Counted from the stretch's first letter, positions 31,201-43,345 are shown. The stretch is DNA of 64,000 bases from Saturnia japonica (GCA_033032175.1 CM065319.1:12435018-12499017); one strand, 5' to 3'. Made by a program: numbers and translations. The notes: a model not told the origin generated them from the letters alone.

Positions 31201-34200
31201 GTCTCCAAAATGGCCGTTTTGTAGGCGTCCACAGCTTCTTCAGGTGATGAAAATCTGTGTCCACGCAATTTATTCTTTATTTTAGGGAAAGTATAGAAAT
31301 CATTAGGGCTTAGGTCGGGGCTGTACGGCGGATGGTCTAATAAATCTATGTTTTCTTGCTCTAAAAACTCTTTTGTTCTGTGCGCGGTGTGAGAACTCGC
31401 ATTGTCGTGATGGAGGATGATGCGGCGGTTGCCGTTCTCTTTACGGAGTTCAGAAACGACCTGTGGCAAACAAATGCTAGCATACCATTCTGCATTAGCC
31501 GTTCTTTGTCCCTCAAGATGAATAGTCGTAACATGGCCGGTTTTGGAGACAAACGTGGCCACAATTTTTTTTTGCAACACTCCGTGAACGAATAATTTTT
31601 GTTGGCTTTAACTCATTTTCGAACACCCAAACTCGTGACTGGTTTTTTGTTTCGGGTTCGTACGCGTATGTCCATGATTCATCACCTGATACGATGTTGT
31701 ATACAGCATTTGAGGATCCTGCGTGGAATCTTTCGAGAGTTCTGACGCACCAAGTAACGCGAGCCGCTTTTTGCTCTTCACAGAGCGAATGCGGTATCCA
31801 TCGGGGAAACAACTTTTTTACACCTAATTGTTCATGCAAGATTATTTGTATTTGACTCATGCCAATGTCTAAAATTGCCTGAATTTCGCGGTATGTCACA
31901 TGTCAATCTTCCTCAATCAGCTTACGCACAGCATCAACGTTTTCTTGGGTGACTGCAGTTTTTGGACGTTGACGAGGATCATCACTGAGCTTGACACGTC
32001 CACGTTGAAATTCAGCAAACCAGCGATAAATTGTGGTTTTGGATGGGGCTTCATCACCAAATGAAGAAATCATCCGGTCAACACACTGTTTTTGTGTTAA
32101 ACCACTTCGAAAGTCATAATAAATCATCGCTCTTGAATTTTCTCGAGTCAATTCCATTTTCTCAATGACTAAACAAGTTTGACAAAACCTTGTGACAAGA
32201 CCGAGAATCTTTTTTTAAATAAATAAATTGTATTCGATTTTTAAAACCAAGGAGTTTTCAATTAAAAAGATTTTAATATGACAGGAACAGTGGAAATATT
32301 CCATTCCCGATACTTTTAGTGCAGCCTATGTATTAGTTTTACAGACGGCAGTACGATTATTTCGACATACATAAAAAAATAACAGAACATTGCATTTGGC
32401 ATCATTGGAATACATTACAGTTTCGATTCATTTATAATTCAAGTGACTTTCCATTGTGAACTTGTAACGCATTACAAACGAGGCATCTTTGAATTTCTTT
32501 CCCAGCGTCTATATTGTAATCGTCTTTTTTTTTAGTTGATATCATTATTTCATGGAATGACAAAAATAATTATTGTGAATAAAAAGACGTCCACAATATT
32601 TTAATGTGTGCTAAATTAATAGCGCTTGTTTTATTCTTGTTTCTTACAAAGTTACAGTAGTTCGTAGTAACAATGTGGTTTCTTAATAACGTTCTTGACT
32701 GTAGTTTGCTTGTAGATTCGCTGTTTGCTGTTGCTGGTGTTGTGTTTCTCGAACTGATCGCAGTACTACCGCCCTCTCCGCTATATTTAACTTCACCCTT
32801 TGCCTCGCAACCGGTAGTGCGATGGATTCCGTGCGGGGCGTCGCTCAGCCAATGAGCGCGCACGCCCTGTGTGCGCGCTCTCGGCAGTACCATGAGTCAC
32901 CATGCCAGATGTTCCGAGTCTGGCATGGTTCATCCTTACAACTAGTGAAATTTATACATTTAAACTTACAACTAGCTATATTCTTATTCTAATCGTTTTA
33001 AAATACACATATTCACACATATTCAGTTCATATTATTATATCTATTCCTAACACGTATTTATAAACCTTATTCCTAACACGTATTATTTCATTTACTTGT
33101 TCATTTTATACTATTAGACTATCGTTATTCGCTCGCCCCGCTCGCTGTCCGCAACAATAATGCTTCCCCTACATTCGTCGATATCAGTTGAGAATTATTA
33201 TCAACTTTTACCATTTCCATTGAGGAATTATATAAGCTTCCCATATAGAAAATTACATAAAAATAAGTCAAGACGTTTTTAAATCCAGACAAACAAACAG
33301 AATAAAAAATTATGGGATATTCTTAATTAGTGTCCTTTTTAATAGATGTCTATACTCTCGATGAACTTGGAAATGTATGCATTAATTACAATGCGGACAG
33401 CTCGTCTCTGCAACCTGTCCAGGTCTTTCCCTGGAGTTAAGGTCGCTGCGAATGTCCATACCTAGGATATTGAGGCTGTCACGAATTGCTAGCGAGACAT
33501 TCTGAATAGTCGGAAGGGGCGAAAACGCGCACACCTGAATTTTCTTAGTGCAGAACTCAACCAAGTTAACCTAGTCGTGTCGTGTGTCGTGTGCCTACAG
33601 GAATATCTCATCGGCAACATTTCAGAGGATGAATTTAAAAAAATCGTTAACGCTCATCTACGATATCTATACAATTAAAAAAATTTAAGTGTCTGTAATT
33701 ACAAATTAACCGTTTTTTTTAATGCTTATGAAAGTATATACGGTACATATAACATAACACCAATTTTTGAAATTTTTGTCGGTCTGTTTGTTCCGGGTAA
33801 TTTCCGAAACGGCACTTTCACTGGCAGATAACTGATGTTATATGGAGTAACATATACTACTTTTATTTTAGACAAATAAAAAATAAAAAGCTGGTATGGT
33901 GAATTAATTCGGGCGCTTAAATGGCTTCCGGTGAGTAAACCATAAGAGATATTTCAAATTAATGTACTACATAATAGCAGATATTAAAAAGACCTACATA
34001 AAAGTCTGCGAGAGCGTGTCTATCTTCTAAGGTTTATCACCCACAATAAGCATTTTTACCGGGAGCGGGAGTAGTACGATTCGCGCGTGTGCCTGATCGA
34101 CGGCATTCTACAGTCCACGCGAGCGCAGCCGCGGCCAATACTACTAGAATATATTTCCGTAAATTTAACGGAACAGAGATTTTATTATAATGTAGTGACT

Positions 34201-37200
34201 TACAGTTTTCATTAATTTATTATGGTAATTAAAAGTTTATTACGCCGTATCACGTGGTCGGAAATTGTAAATTATAATTAATCATGAATATAAACATTCT
34301 GATAAGGTCATTTGGTTAACATAGTAAAAAAATATTTTTGTTTGCCCAATGTGGTATTATATTTACGTGTTAAGAACAAACAAAGAACATGTGAAGGTCT
34401 CACAAATGTGCTAATGGGTATAATGTGTGTTTTCCTTAAGTTCCTTCATACTCTAGACAAGTAAGATTTAATAACTTTGTCGCTATAAACAGTATAAATA
34501 AAATAATATTTAGATCTACTTTTATTATCCATTAAGATTTGACCACAATATCACTTGATAATAAATTATGATGTTGCCGAAGATGTATGGATAGGGTGTA
34601 ATGGGGTGTCGAATTAAATAATTAAAGCTGAGACGTCCAAAACAACATCATCTGCACGTAGTGCACCCTGGTGATTAACGAACGAGGAATCAGCGATAAT
34701 GGGGAGGTAGGGCTGTTTCGCGACCACCATGCATGTGGTGAAAAGTCCGTCATAGTGACTCATTTTTGCGTCTCGCGTTTCGGGACCAGTCTGTGCATAT
34801 CCAGTTAAATTATTGCAAGCCGGCATGACAGCAGCGACCGTCAATAGATTACATTACCATCAGGGAAAGTCCCGTCAGTGTTCCGTGCTACTATTAAAAC
34901 AGTAAACAGTCGATACTTTGGATGGATCCTGAAGTGACATGCTGTGGTTTTTATTTTTAATTCATTTACTTAGGTTTTGACCCTATATTATGTAATATTG
35001 GTGGCGTTTTGCGTAATATAGTTTGGTTTTTGTGGATTATAAGTATAAACCAAGAGCATCCATTCTGGGGTCCCACAAAAATTCCCTAGATCGTTCTAAC
35101 AAAGCGGCCACCATCTTATTGGACGCCACTTTATTTCTAATGTATATTAATACGAAGGCTTGCAAAACATTGACGCTGGAAAAGTTTACGAAGACCTAAA
35201 TAAATACAATGACACTGAAACCCCACTTTTTATATTTGAAAATGTTACGAAGGCTTAAAAACATTGACACTGGCAAGTGCTTTTGCGGCGCCAAAACAAC
35301 AAGAAGAAGAACAGTAAAAACTTTTGGTGTAGATTACTAATTATTTTATCTTTAAATTAAAAAAAAAAATATAACATTCATGTTCAATGTTTTCATGCGT
35401 GTTAATATTCCTTTTCAATAGTTACCTGCTGATAACCTATCAAATTCATCACTGATCTCATTTAATGAAAAAACAGAATCTCATATGCACAACTGACATT
35501 ATCATTATTGATAATGGAATGCTAGATATCTAAAAATATACATCGTGACTTTATAGAATTACAGCAGGTTTATTCTCATTTACTTTTTGTAAGAAAATAT
35601 TGTACTATGTATCAAAAACAATAATGTCACTATCCAGTTTTGAAAAAAATTATTATTAATATTTCAACTCAATATCGATATTATATATCAAATGTTTCAA
35701 AAAGCATTTTTCTTTTATGTTATCCTATATGATGATGATCCATTTATTAATAAAATGCAGTCAAACTAAATACTTCTTGTTTGGACATCCTGTATATTAC
35801 AGACAGTGGCAGACGTTTTGTTCGATGACTTTCTGCCTTTTTGTAGGTAGATACATGATCCCGTTGCTGTAGAAACTTTGGGATTTCTGTTCAAAAAAAC
35901 GCGACCAATAGTTTTGGCAGTCCTCTCTTGATGTTAACCTTACAGAACCTAAAGAATTCTGAAGAGACTGAAACGGGTGAAAATCTGAAGGTGCAAGGTT
36001 AGGGCTATATGGTGGATGCATTACACCTCCTAGCCAAACTCTCTTAATTTTTGCTGAGTGGCTAAAGATGTGTGTGGTCTAGCGTTATCATGATGAAAGA
36101 CTACATCCTTCCTATTGATCAATTCCGGCCGCTTTCTCTCAACTGCTTCCTTTAATCTCATCAGTTTTTGGCAGTAGAGTTCCAAATTGATGGTTTTGCC
36201 GGGCGGTAAAAGCTCATAATGAACAATGCCGTTCCAGTCCCACCATATACACAGCACCACCTTATTTCGAGTTAGCCCAGGTTTAGCCACAGTCTATGAA
36301 GCCTGGCCGACCTTAGACCACGACCTTTTTCGCACGTTCTTGTCATACGTAATCCACTTTTCTTTGCCAGTTATTGATCTCTTCAAAAACAGCTTGGTTT
36401 CATTACATCTCAATAATGAATCGCAAATGAGTACACTGTTCATTAGGTTTCTTTAAGTGAGCTTGTGGCACCCAAATATCGAGCTTTTTGGTATAGTCAG
36501 CTTTTCTCAAATTCGTTAAAACTATTTTGTGGGCAATTTCCAGTTCTTCAGATACATCAAAATTACTGATATGCCGATCTTGCTCCATTTTTCCAAAAAT
36601 GGCGTCCATTATATTCGTAACAGGGCGACCAGAGCGAGGTGCATCTTTAACATCAAAATTTCTGGACTGAAAATGTTTGAACCAACTTTGTGCTACTCTT
36701 ACTGACACTGCATTAGATCCATATACATCACAATTTTTTTTCGCTACTTGAGTGCATTTTTGCCTTTTTTGTAATAATATTTTAAAATGTATCAAATTTC
36801 TTCATCAGATTCACTCATTTTTACAGAAAGAAAAACAAATGAACAATAGTGGGAAACAACTTTTTTTTTTAAAGTAACCTTTTTAATGTTACCAAAACCA
36901 GCCAGATACAAATAATTCAGCCAAAGAAATTTTATAACAAGGTTATACCTACATTATGCGAAAAAACTTTTTCCCTGACCTATTACACAATTTCATCCAA
37001 ACCATAAAACCAATTTCCAGAAACACATAGTACTAACACATAGTATTAGATAAAGAAGGCAGTGGAATGTCAATAATAAAGACTTAATCACTTTTTACTG
37101 TAACTTTGGTAAAAGTGGTTATTATGACAATTTTTTTATGTTTTGGCAATCAAATACATATTGGTTGGTATTTTTTTATTTATAATAATAATTTATAAAC

Positions 37201-38411
37201 TAAAAACCTCCCAATGAAATATTTAGTTGTAGTTTTAAGGATAAACTGGTAAATTCAGGGTCATATTTACTGTACTGATTGAAAAATAAAAAAGTCAAAA
37301 CATTCAAATAACTGTCAAAAGTGTACATGTTGCTATAGCCCCCCCCCCCAAATAAGCATAATCTTCCCAATCGAATAAAGGAAAAATTTAATAAATATTA
37401 TATTTTTAAAATTCCCAATACATTACTATTTGTGCAACCTTCTTGTGAACAACAGTCCAACATAGGATAAATCAATACTACATATTATATGCAAAGTAAT
37501 TATCTTACAATATATTTTTAATTTAAATCAGGTATGCAGTATCATAAACCAGATCCATGCATTTACCACAAACTTCAAACCTCTACAAACTCTTGAATAA
37601 AATAGGCAAGCCAAACATAGATATCCACACATTTGCAAGTGTGTTAGTGTGTTTTGAATAAGCAAGCATAACAGGTGTCGACCTTGTGCCAGTTATGAAA
37701 TTTGGTTTAACATATTTTTATTGTAAAAACAAGGAAAACTTACAGGATACGGAAAATTGGGCAATGAATATAGTAAAAATTTACAGAAACCATACCAGGT
37801 TCTTCGGTTATGTATTTCTTTCAAGCGATACCAACTACACACAAACGTGTGGATGCATCACAAGTGCATCCTGCGAGCTCCTTTGAATCATCAGCCTTAG
37901 CTCGGATAAGTGGCAAGCCAATCGAACCTTCACAAGCCAAGCTAAAGCCCTAACCACACGTTTCAATTTATTTGTTTAATGTTTGCCGATGTTAGGAAAG
38001 CGTGTGAATCTAGTATAAGAATTCACGAATGGAAACTCCATTAGCACATAGAATTTATTTGGGTTTAATGGGACTTACTCAGAAATATGTACAAAGAGAT
38101 CTTCACCGCCCCTTTCTGGGGTCACAAAACCGTGACCTTTTTCCCGGCAAAACCGCTTGATTTTTCCAGACTCCAATGGATTGCCCAAAGCTCTCTCTGA
38201 CCTTTAAATTAAACAATGAATATACCCACCAATTATAATTAAAATTCATTGAAATTACACTTCTTTATAAGTGAACGTAAAAAAGACAGATTTTAAACAC
38301 TTACGTTGACGCAGTGCGATTTCTTCGCGTGATAATTGGGCTTGGCAATTGAAGATGAGAATTCGTTTTATTGGGAGAATCGTCACTATTAAATCCGTAA
38401 TCATTAGACAT
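28226..38411 (-). CDS. CARHSP1: Calcium-regulated heat-stable protein 1-like cold-shock-domain protein, complete
   Basis: A small RNA-binding protein; the vertebrate family (CARHSP1, PIPPin) acts in mRNA stability and is regulated by phosphorylation. Three coding exons on the minus strand: 38411-38305, 38201-38079 and 28379-28226. They have GT-AG borders and closing phases (2, then 2) and encode 127 aa; human CARHSP1 is about 147. The N-terminus has the family motif [15 protein letters not shown]. This is followed by the cold-shock domain: [17 protein letters not shown], then the RNP1-like [19 protein letters not shown], then [19 protein letters not shown]. It ends KWDEPPL. The 9.7-kb second intron splits the cold-shock domain after VHIS and is full of transposons. 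The ATG at 38411 fits the family N-terminus; a non-coding 5' exon cannot be excluded. Confidence 0.93.
28593..29095 (+). mobile_element. Helitron-like element, 3'-truncated
   Basis: Forward copy of the family complete at 45301-45804: 'ttgtaatgtcaaaataacag' at about 28630, 'tttgacgggactttaacagg', 'gatcacccacaataag' and 'gattcgcgcg'. It diverges after about 29095, before the usual GC-rich CTAG end. It lies in the second CARHSP1 intron. Confidence 0.65.
29682..30945 (+). mobile_element. Foldback element with ~130-bp inverted repeats and a DUF4817 remnant
   Basis: Left arm 29682-29815 and right arm 30815-30945 are reverse complements (aggttattggt, 'cctgttaggaggtgttagcg', 'tatgcatta', 'gttttttagcttttt'). 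At 30478-30690 a plus-strand segment begins [14 protein letters not shown] and contains [15 protein letters not shown] and [14 protein letters not shown]. This is the N-terminal DUF4817 helix-turn-helix found in some insect transposases. A -1/+1 shift later, DEEP-like sequence ([17 protein letters not shown]) continues to about 30810, then stops abruptly at the right arm. No DDE catalytic domain remains, so this is an internally deleted, non-autonomous element. Confidence 0.75.
30477..30815 (+). pseudogene. DUF4817-type transposase N-terminus, truncated
   Basis: A 72-codon open stretch from 30477 carries the N-terminal helix-turn-helix motif [16 protein letters not shown] and [12 protein letters not shown]. 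It ends at a stop at 30693. In a shifted frame the expected continuation [15 protein letters not shown] is readable to about 30810. The rest of the transposase, including the DDE residues, is missing. It lies inside the inverted-repeat element 29682-30945. Confidence 0.65.
31042..32330 (-). mobile_element. Mariner transposon, nearly full length
   Basis: A 1289-bp element flanked by TA dinucleotides (31040-31041 and 32331-32332). Imperfect ~28-bp terminal inverted repeats begin 'cgagggcgacactgaaaa' on the left and, complemented, 'cataggctgcactaaaag' on the right. It encodes a mariner transposase on the minus strand. It lies in the second CARHSP1 intron. Confidence 0.9.
31107..32157 (-). pseudogene. 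Mariner transposase with one stop and one frameshift
   Basis: Reads from ATG at 32157: [16 protein letters not shown], the HTH segment [15 protein letters not shown], and [15 protein letters not shown]. The three catalytic aspartates are present: SGDESW (about 31690), HHDNASSHT (about 31390) and LSPNDFY (about 31305), a DD34D-type arrangement. Two lesions are visible. One is an in-frame TGA at about 31900-31902 after KLIEED. The other is a frameshift in a 9-A run near 31567 between VAKK and the ATFVSKTG segment. Otherwise the roughly 345-codon protein is intact to FRGEYFEKQ. Confidence 0.88.
32333..33660. other. CARHSP1 intron segment without recognised gene
   Basis: AT-rich with a GC-richer patch at about 32750-32940 (gcgcgcacgccctgtgtgcgcg). 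Local short repeats (cctaacacgtatt) occur at 33040-33090. Nothing coding was recognised. Confidence 0.4.
33666..34147 (+). mobile_element. Helitron-like non-autonomous element
   Basis: Forward copy starting TCTATACAATT after an A at 33665. It carries the family blocks 'ttgttccgggtaatttccg', 'ggcagataactgatgtta' and 'cacccacaataagcattttt', with a GC-rich end (cgcgagcgcagccgcggcc). It ends near a CTAG at 34144-34147, somewhat degraded (followed by A rather than T). Confidence 0.65.
34610..35340. repeat. Mixed degenerate repeats in CARHSP1 intron
   Basis: At 34640-34870 there is a copy related to the 'gacagcggcgaccg' family (ggcatgacagcagcgaccgt). At 34979-35030 there is a segment ('gaccctatattatgtaatat') whose close match lies at 46794-46845. 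At 35150-35290 imperfect internal repetition of 'acgaaggcttgcaaaacatt' is visible. None is coding. Confidence 0.4.
35797..36818 (-). pseudogene. Mori-type mariner transposase relic
   Basis: Minus-strand relic starting MSESDEEI at 36818, with a stop immediately after. It continues with [71 protein letters not shown] and [16 protein letters not shown]. This resembles the Bmmar1-like mori (DD37D) group. The first catalytic aspartate is lost: the usual G-D-E-K-W reads G-K-E-K-W near 36345-36360. Several stops and frameshifts are present. The second and third aspartates survive. The element ends were not resolved. It lies in the second CARHSP1 intron. Confidence 0.85.
36820..38078. other. CARHSP1 intron segment without recognised gene
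   Basis: AT-rich DNA with a 10-C run at about 37341-37350. A plus-strand open frame at 37686-37886 shows no known motif. Intron 2 of CARHSP1 starts here on the minus strand (donor at 38078-38077). Confidence 0.45.
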
Positions 38412-38501
38412 GACTTTTGTTTATGTTTTAATTTGTGATATCCCAAAATAAATGCAATAATTCCAGTTTCCACTAAGAAAAACAATATATCGTAATGTAA
38501 C

Positions 38502-41453
38502 TAGGGATGAATCGATACGAGTACATACTCGATACTTTTCTTTCAAAACCAAGTACTTTTGGCATCGATACTTTGGAAACGAGTACTGAGTAGGTATCAG
38601 TGAAACGTACTCGTATCGGTACTCGGTGGTACTACATTACAATTTAACAAAATTTGTTTATAATTTTCTATTCTATCTCTGTTATGCGGTGGTATCTTTG
38701 TACTCATTATACGTGCGATATACACACATGATTTAACGTTTGAACAATCTATAGTTAATGAAAAAAATTTACCTATCATTTTTGCAGTCGTATATATAAA
38801 AATCTTGTGTGCGTATGTTATTAATCGTGTAACTTCTGAACGACTTGATCGACTCGAGTTCATACTTACATACTATATTTGTTTTATCGGGAAGATCGTT
38901 CATACATATTGTTAACGCGAATCTCCTAAAAAACTAAATCAAACCAGGATGGCTTCGTTTCCCCAATCCAGGTGTTTTCATAAAACCATATGAAGCAAAC
39001 CACTAACCTTGATCGTAGCGAATTCTGCTTGCGGTGCACCGCTATACTGCCACACACACATGTACTAAAGTCAACTGTAAGGTTTTGTCCCTTTATTTCC
39101 AGGATTTCTATATAAATCAATAAAATAACACCCTGCGTCGTCCGCTCTCGAACCGTGAATAATTTTTACTGACGGTCGTCACAAAAAAAGTCACACATAG
39201 CCGCCAACCCCGGTATCGCGATCTATCCACATATGATATTATAAAAACCGCCTGGACACATGTGTTAGGATCCGATAGGTGACGCTGTGGTCAAGCCATT
39301 AATTAACGGAAAGGCAAAACAATGTCTGCGGAGTGAGCTAATTCAGTATACGATGTTATGAAGTCATGCCACTATTGTACATTATAATAATTGAACCTAT
39401 TGGAAGAATGGTAAGAGATCAAAACTACAGAAACAGGCCCAAAAGCTTTGTATATCGTTTGCGCATTCGTGCTTTATAAAAGGTTGTTTTCAAATACTCG
39501 GGCAACGGTCATTGCTTCTGAAGAGCAGCACTGTTTTTGAAGAGCACTTCTTAATCAGTTTTTCTAATAAAGTATAATTATGTTAGTTTTCTTGTTTTGA
39601 CTTGTCTTTAATCCACAGAAAAAGAACGACATAAGTACGTACCTTGCTTTTATTTGATTCTGAGAAGGTACTGAAATAGCCGCAGTAGGAGCCAGAGTAG
39701 AAGAGTGGAATCTTTCCTAAGATTTAAGTCACCAGATTAAGGGGGCAGTTTTAAAAGCTCCAAGGGAAATTTAGGAAGAAATATTAAGAGCACCTATTTA
39801 CTGGGTGAAAAAAGAAGCAGAGGGAATTAGTGAATTCTGTGATCTTACTATTTCTAAGATAATATAATAAATACAATTTTTTTTTTAACTGACTACACTG
39901 TTAGCCTTAGGGACCCTATCCAAAAAACAAGCCGCTGCGGCATTTACAGCTTCACCGAACTTGGGGGCGAGTGCTTGGGGCACTCAGCCGCGAAAGTTTT
40001 TGACAACTCGCATGAGGGTGCCAGCGTGGTCGAACCTCGGCTCGGGCAGTCGTCGCGAATACGAAAAGGTCGCGATCTATCTAATTCCCTACTCATCCAA
40101 ATTTGAGCTAACTAACATATACTCATATGCAAGTTCCCCTCCTCCTGGGAGGAAGGAGGGAGCCATGCGTATGTGTATTTAGTGATCGGAATGGTTAATA
40201 AATACAAAATGCAGGGTGTCCCATTAAGTAGTGATCGTCGGAAGTCCAGAGGTAGAACACCCTTAGGGCTATCCGAATCACCCCCTCCCCATATAACATG
40301 TTCTGCTATTTTGCATAGTGTTCCAGTTATTAACTTTTTTGTATTTTATGTCGATCTTTGATTTACAAGACGTTTTTGGTCACAGAGATATTAATTATTA
40401 AGGTATATACTTGATTTTTTTTCCGAATAAGGTGAATAGTATCCTCACAGATCCAGAATCAATTGTGGTCCAAACTGAAATCACTAATACATAAAAATAT
40501 TTGAATTCTATAGTTAGTCAAAAATTGAAACGGTTCAAATTTTTCAGCGTGATTTAAAAAAGTCTATCTTCCAAAAATCGCGTTATTTAAAGTCGTTTTA
40601 CAAACAAATTTCTATAGTGATGACACTGGTGTCCCTATACTCTTTGTGTTCTGTGATGGCTACCTAAATTAAATGATGTTGCCTGTATAATTACAACGAC
40701 GTAATATAGTAATACAGTTATCCATCTGTTTTACCTGCATCTCCTACTGATATCGTGCTTACACTCGAAAACTACTTAACCGATTAACATAATTTTTTTT
40801 TTAAATAGTAGCTCGGTAATTTGATGACACTGTCTCTGATGTTACGCACAGTACAATCCGAAAACATCGATGGATCGGCAATCTGAATCTGACGGCAAAA
40901 ATTATGTCACTTCGTCTTAAATCATACCCATGATTGAATCTTCCCCAATTGAATATATTATATTTCAGCAAACCGCAATGTTGGCAGAGTGTAAAAAAAA
41001 TTGGGGTCCTCTTAGAGTATAACATATACGAAGCTTTGAAAACTACTAGATCCACAGTTAAAATGTATGGGGACCCGTCCATAAAAATTACAAAAGCAAA
41101 AGTTAATAAAGCTTGTAAAAGAAGATGTCTCTACTTCTACTATCAATGGATCCCAAAAAGCATGTTCGACAATCTCAGCTTTTAGAAAACGTTAAACGGG
41201 AAAGATAAAGTTATTGTTTTTGGGAAAAGCAGCCTTTTCACGAATATATCAGACTTATTTTCTTAAATTGTGAATTGAAACATAAAACTAATGAAAGTAT
41301 TGTTGGTTATACCGGTCTTTAAATCATAGAAAAACTAAATATGAGTAACTACTAATTCGAGAAAGTATTGATACGAAGCAGATATCGATACTTTCATTAC
41401 GAGACTGTTTTGAATAAAAATATCGATACCTAACTGGTGTCGTTTTATCCCTA
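38502..41453. mobile_element. hAT-like element, 2.95 kb, with 8-bp target duplication
   Basis: The left end TAGGGATGAATCGATAC at 38502 pairs with the complement of the right end (TAGGGATAAAACGACAC, ending 41453). The flanks AATGTAAC (38494-38501) and AACGTAAC (41454-41461) match at 7 of 8 positions, as expected for a hAT target duplication. Sub-terminal motifs of the 'tcgatac/gtatcgat' type cluster at 38510-38640 and 41350-41430. No hAT transposase motif was recognised in the interior, which includes a GC-richer repeat at 39900-40070. It therefore looks non-autonomous. Confidence 0.65.
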
Positions 41454-41470
41454 AACGTAACAGTTACATT

Positions 41471-42325
41471 CAGTTCTGCCAACTGGTCTACGCAAAAACG
41501 CGCTGTCGCTGTCAGAACTTTGAAAAAGCGCTAGAACGCTAAGAACGCGCAAAATTTTTTTTCTTCAAATACTATATTTTTCCAATATCAGTTACAGGTC
41601 TAAATGTAGCTGGATACTAAAAAGCGATCTAGCGTCTACTTTAAATATAATTATAGTCAGACAAGGCTCGTCAGCCCGAGGTGAAAATTGGAACTTCTTT
41701 TTTAAGTCATGTCATGTTAACACAATACCACCAATGTCACGTAAATATAACCATAAACGAAAGACATTTATTGTAAACTATGACCTGTATATTAATGTAA
41801 AATGTATCAGGTCCGGAAAACAAAAACAAAGACAAAAAAAACACATTAACTAAAATTGTAACTAACGGTGCCAATGTACTGAAGTGGCATTGATGACAGT
41901 ATGCTGAATAACAGATGCTCTTCTGTCAATGTCACTCATGCCACCAAACAGCTTGTTGGTAATCAACACATTAATTGACAACATTATTATGTAGGTAGTC
42001 TATACCATAGAGAGTTTAAATTAACTAATTAAGCTCATAATGTGATTCTTGGACTTCGTCGATGTGTGATATTAACTGTGTTCTGGTCTTTGTAAATTTT
42101 CAACTTTAATTTATATTTATTCGTGGATGAAAACTTTCTCAACACAGCATTTGAAGGTCAAGCCCCAACTCATACACTATCATATCTTTTTTTGTATAGA
42201 TTTTACTTTTCTTCGCGAAGTTTTCATAGTCATACTGAACACCATAGAAGCGTTAGGCGTTAAATCGCGCTGGAGATAAAAAAAGCGCTACATCGGTTGC
42301 GAAACGTGCCATGTTGGCAGCACTG
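41471..42325. mobile_element. Possible second inverted-repeat element
   Basis: The left end CAGTTCTGCCAAC at 41471 and the complement of the right end (CAGTGCTGCCAAC, ending 42325) match at 12 of 13 bases. GC-richer sub-terminal stretches with repeated 'aagcgct' and 'cgcgc' follow. Target duplication is not convincing (4 of 8). It abuts the hAT-like element. No coding potential was seen. Confidence 0.4.
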
Positions 42326-42619
42326 GTTAAGAGCAGCGTTGCCGTTAAAAAAAAACGATTGCCGTGTTTTAAGGAAAAATTGCCCTGTTTTATCCATAAT
42401 AAAATTAATCAATATGAAAACTTTTGTAATTGTTTTGTACTTAGCTGTAGCACAGCCTACTAAGTAAAAAATAAAGAGGCCAAGTGCGAGTAGAACACAC
42501 GGTCTGAGGATTCCTTACAAGATTCATAAAATAAAGCTGAGGTACCTCTTAAAAATAAATATTTGTGATTGTAGTGCAATTTATTCGTCACAAGCATCAT
42601 AATATCGCATGGTGTTAGG

Positions 42620-42775
42620 GCTTATTTTAAAGCTCGCTTGGCTAGCAACCACTTTCAAGTTCAAAATCTGTGGCCAAACACTAGGCTTAGCGTGCTACCA
42701 TCTTGGTCCTTAAGATCAGGTGAGATTATGGCCACAACGCTAAACCTTTGACTATAAAAGAGCTTGATATTACTA
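42620..42775 (+). repeat. Lepidopteran tRNA-SINE body, partial copy
   Basis: Forward copy of the SINE 3' body: 'caagttcaaaatctgtggcc', 'aggcttagcgtgctacca', 'gatcaggtgagattatggcc', 'acaacgctaaa'. No tRNA head. Confidence 0.6.
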
Positions 42776-43139
42776 ATAGTTATTTCTTCTTTCTGATTTT
42801 TTTTATTTTGGGTTATCTTTAAGAGAATTCAGCATTTCTTTGGTTAGTTTAAAATTTGTACAATTTCCTCAGGCCTAAATATACATTTTATGGTGGAAGT
42901 GATGATTTTATTTCGTAATTTTGTTTTTTTATGTTTTTAGGAGTTTGCATTTAACTAACTTCGAACAGTATTTCTACTCACGCTCCTAACAGCAGAACTA
43001 AGGAACTAAATGCGACGTTTGAAGAATATTTCAAATTACGGGGAACTCCCTGCTAAGGACGTGGTTCCATTATTAACTTTATTTTAATTTATATTTTATA
43101 TAATTTATATTTTAATTTATATATCTTATCTTATTGTGG

Positions 43140-43345
43140 TATAAAAATCTCGTGTCACGATGTGTGTTCGGAATAAACTCCGAAACTACTAAACCGATTA
43201 TGATCAAATTTCGTAATTATTTATATTTAGGTCCAACTTAAAAGATTGGATAGTTTTTATCTTAATTAATGACAAATTACGCGATGTAAATAACTACTCA
43301 GTAGTAAAAAACGCGAGCGGAACCGCGGGCATATCGCTAGTATGT
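43140..43345 (+). repeat. Short Helitron-like repeat, second family
   Basis: Runs from about A|TCTCGTGTCACG at 43148 to the GC-rich end 'gaaccgcgggcatatcgctag' followed by T near 43341. The ends fit 5'-TC and CTAG-3' between A and T, but the interior differs from the main family. A diverged relative of its start is at 38805-38860. Confidence 0.45.

Noticed and set aside
37686..37886. A 66-codon plus-strand open frame near CARHSP1 exon 2
   Set aside because: No motif, AT-rich codons, and neither strand continues CARHSP1. The true third exon was found at 28226-28379.
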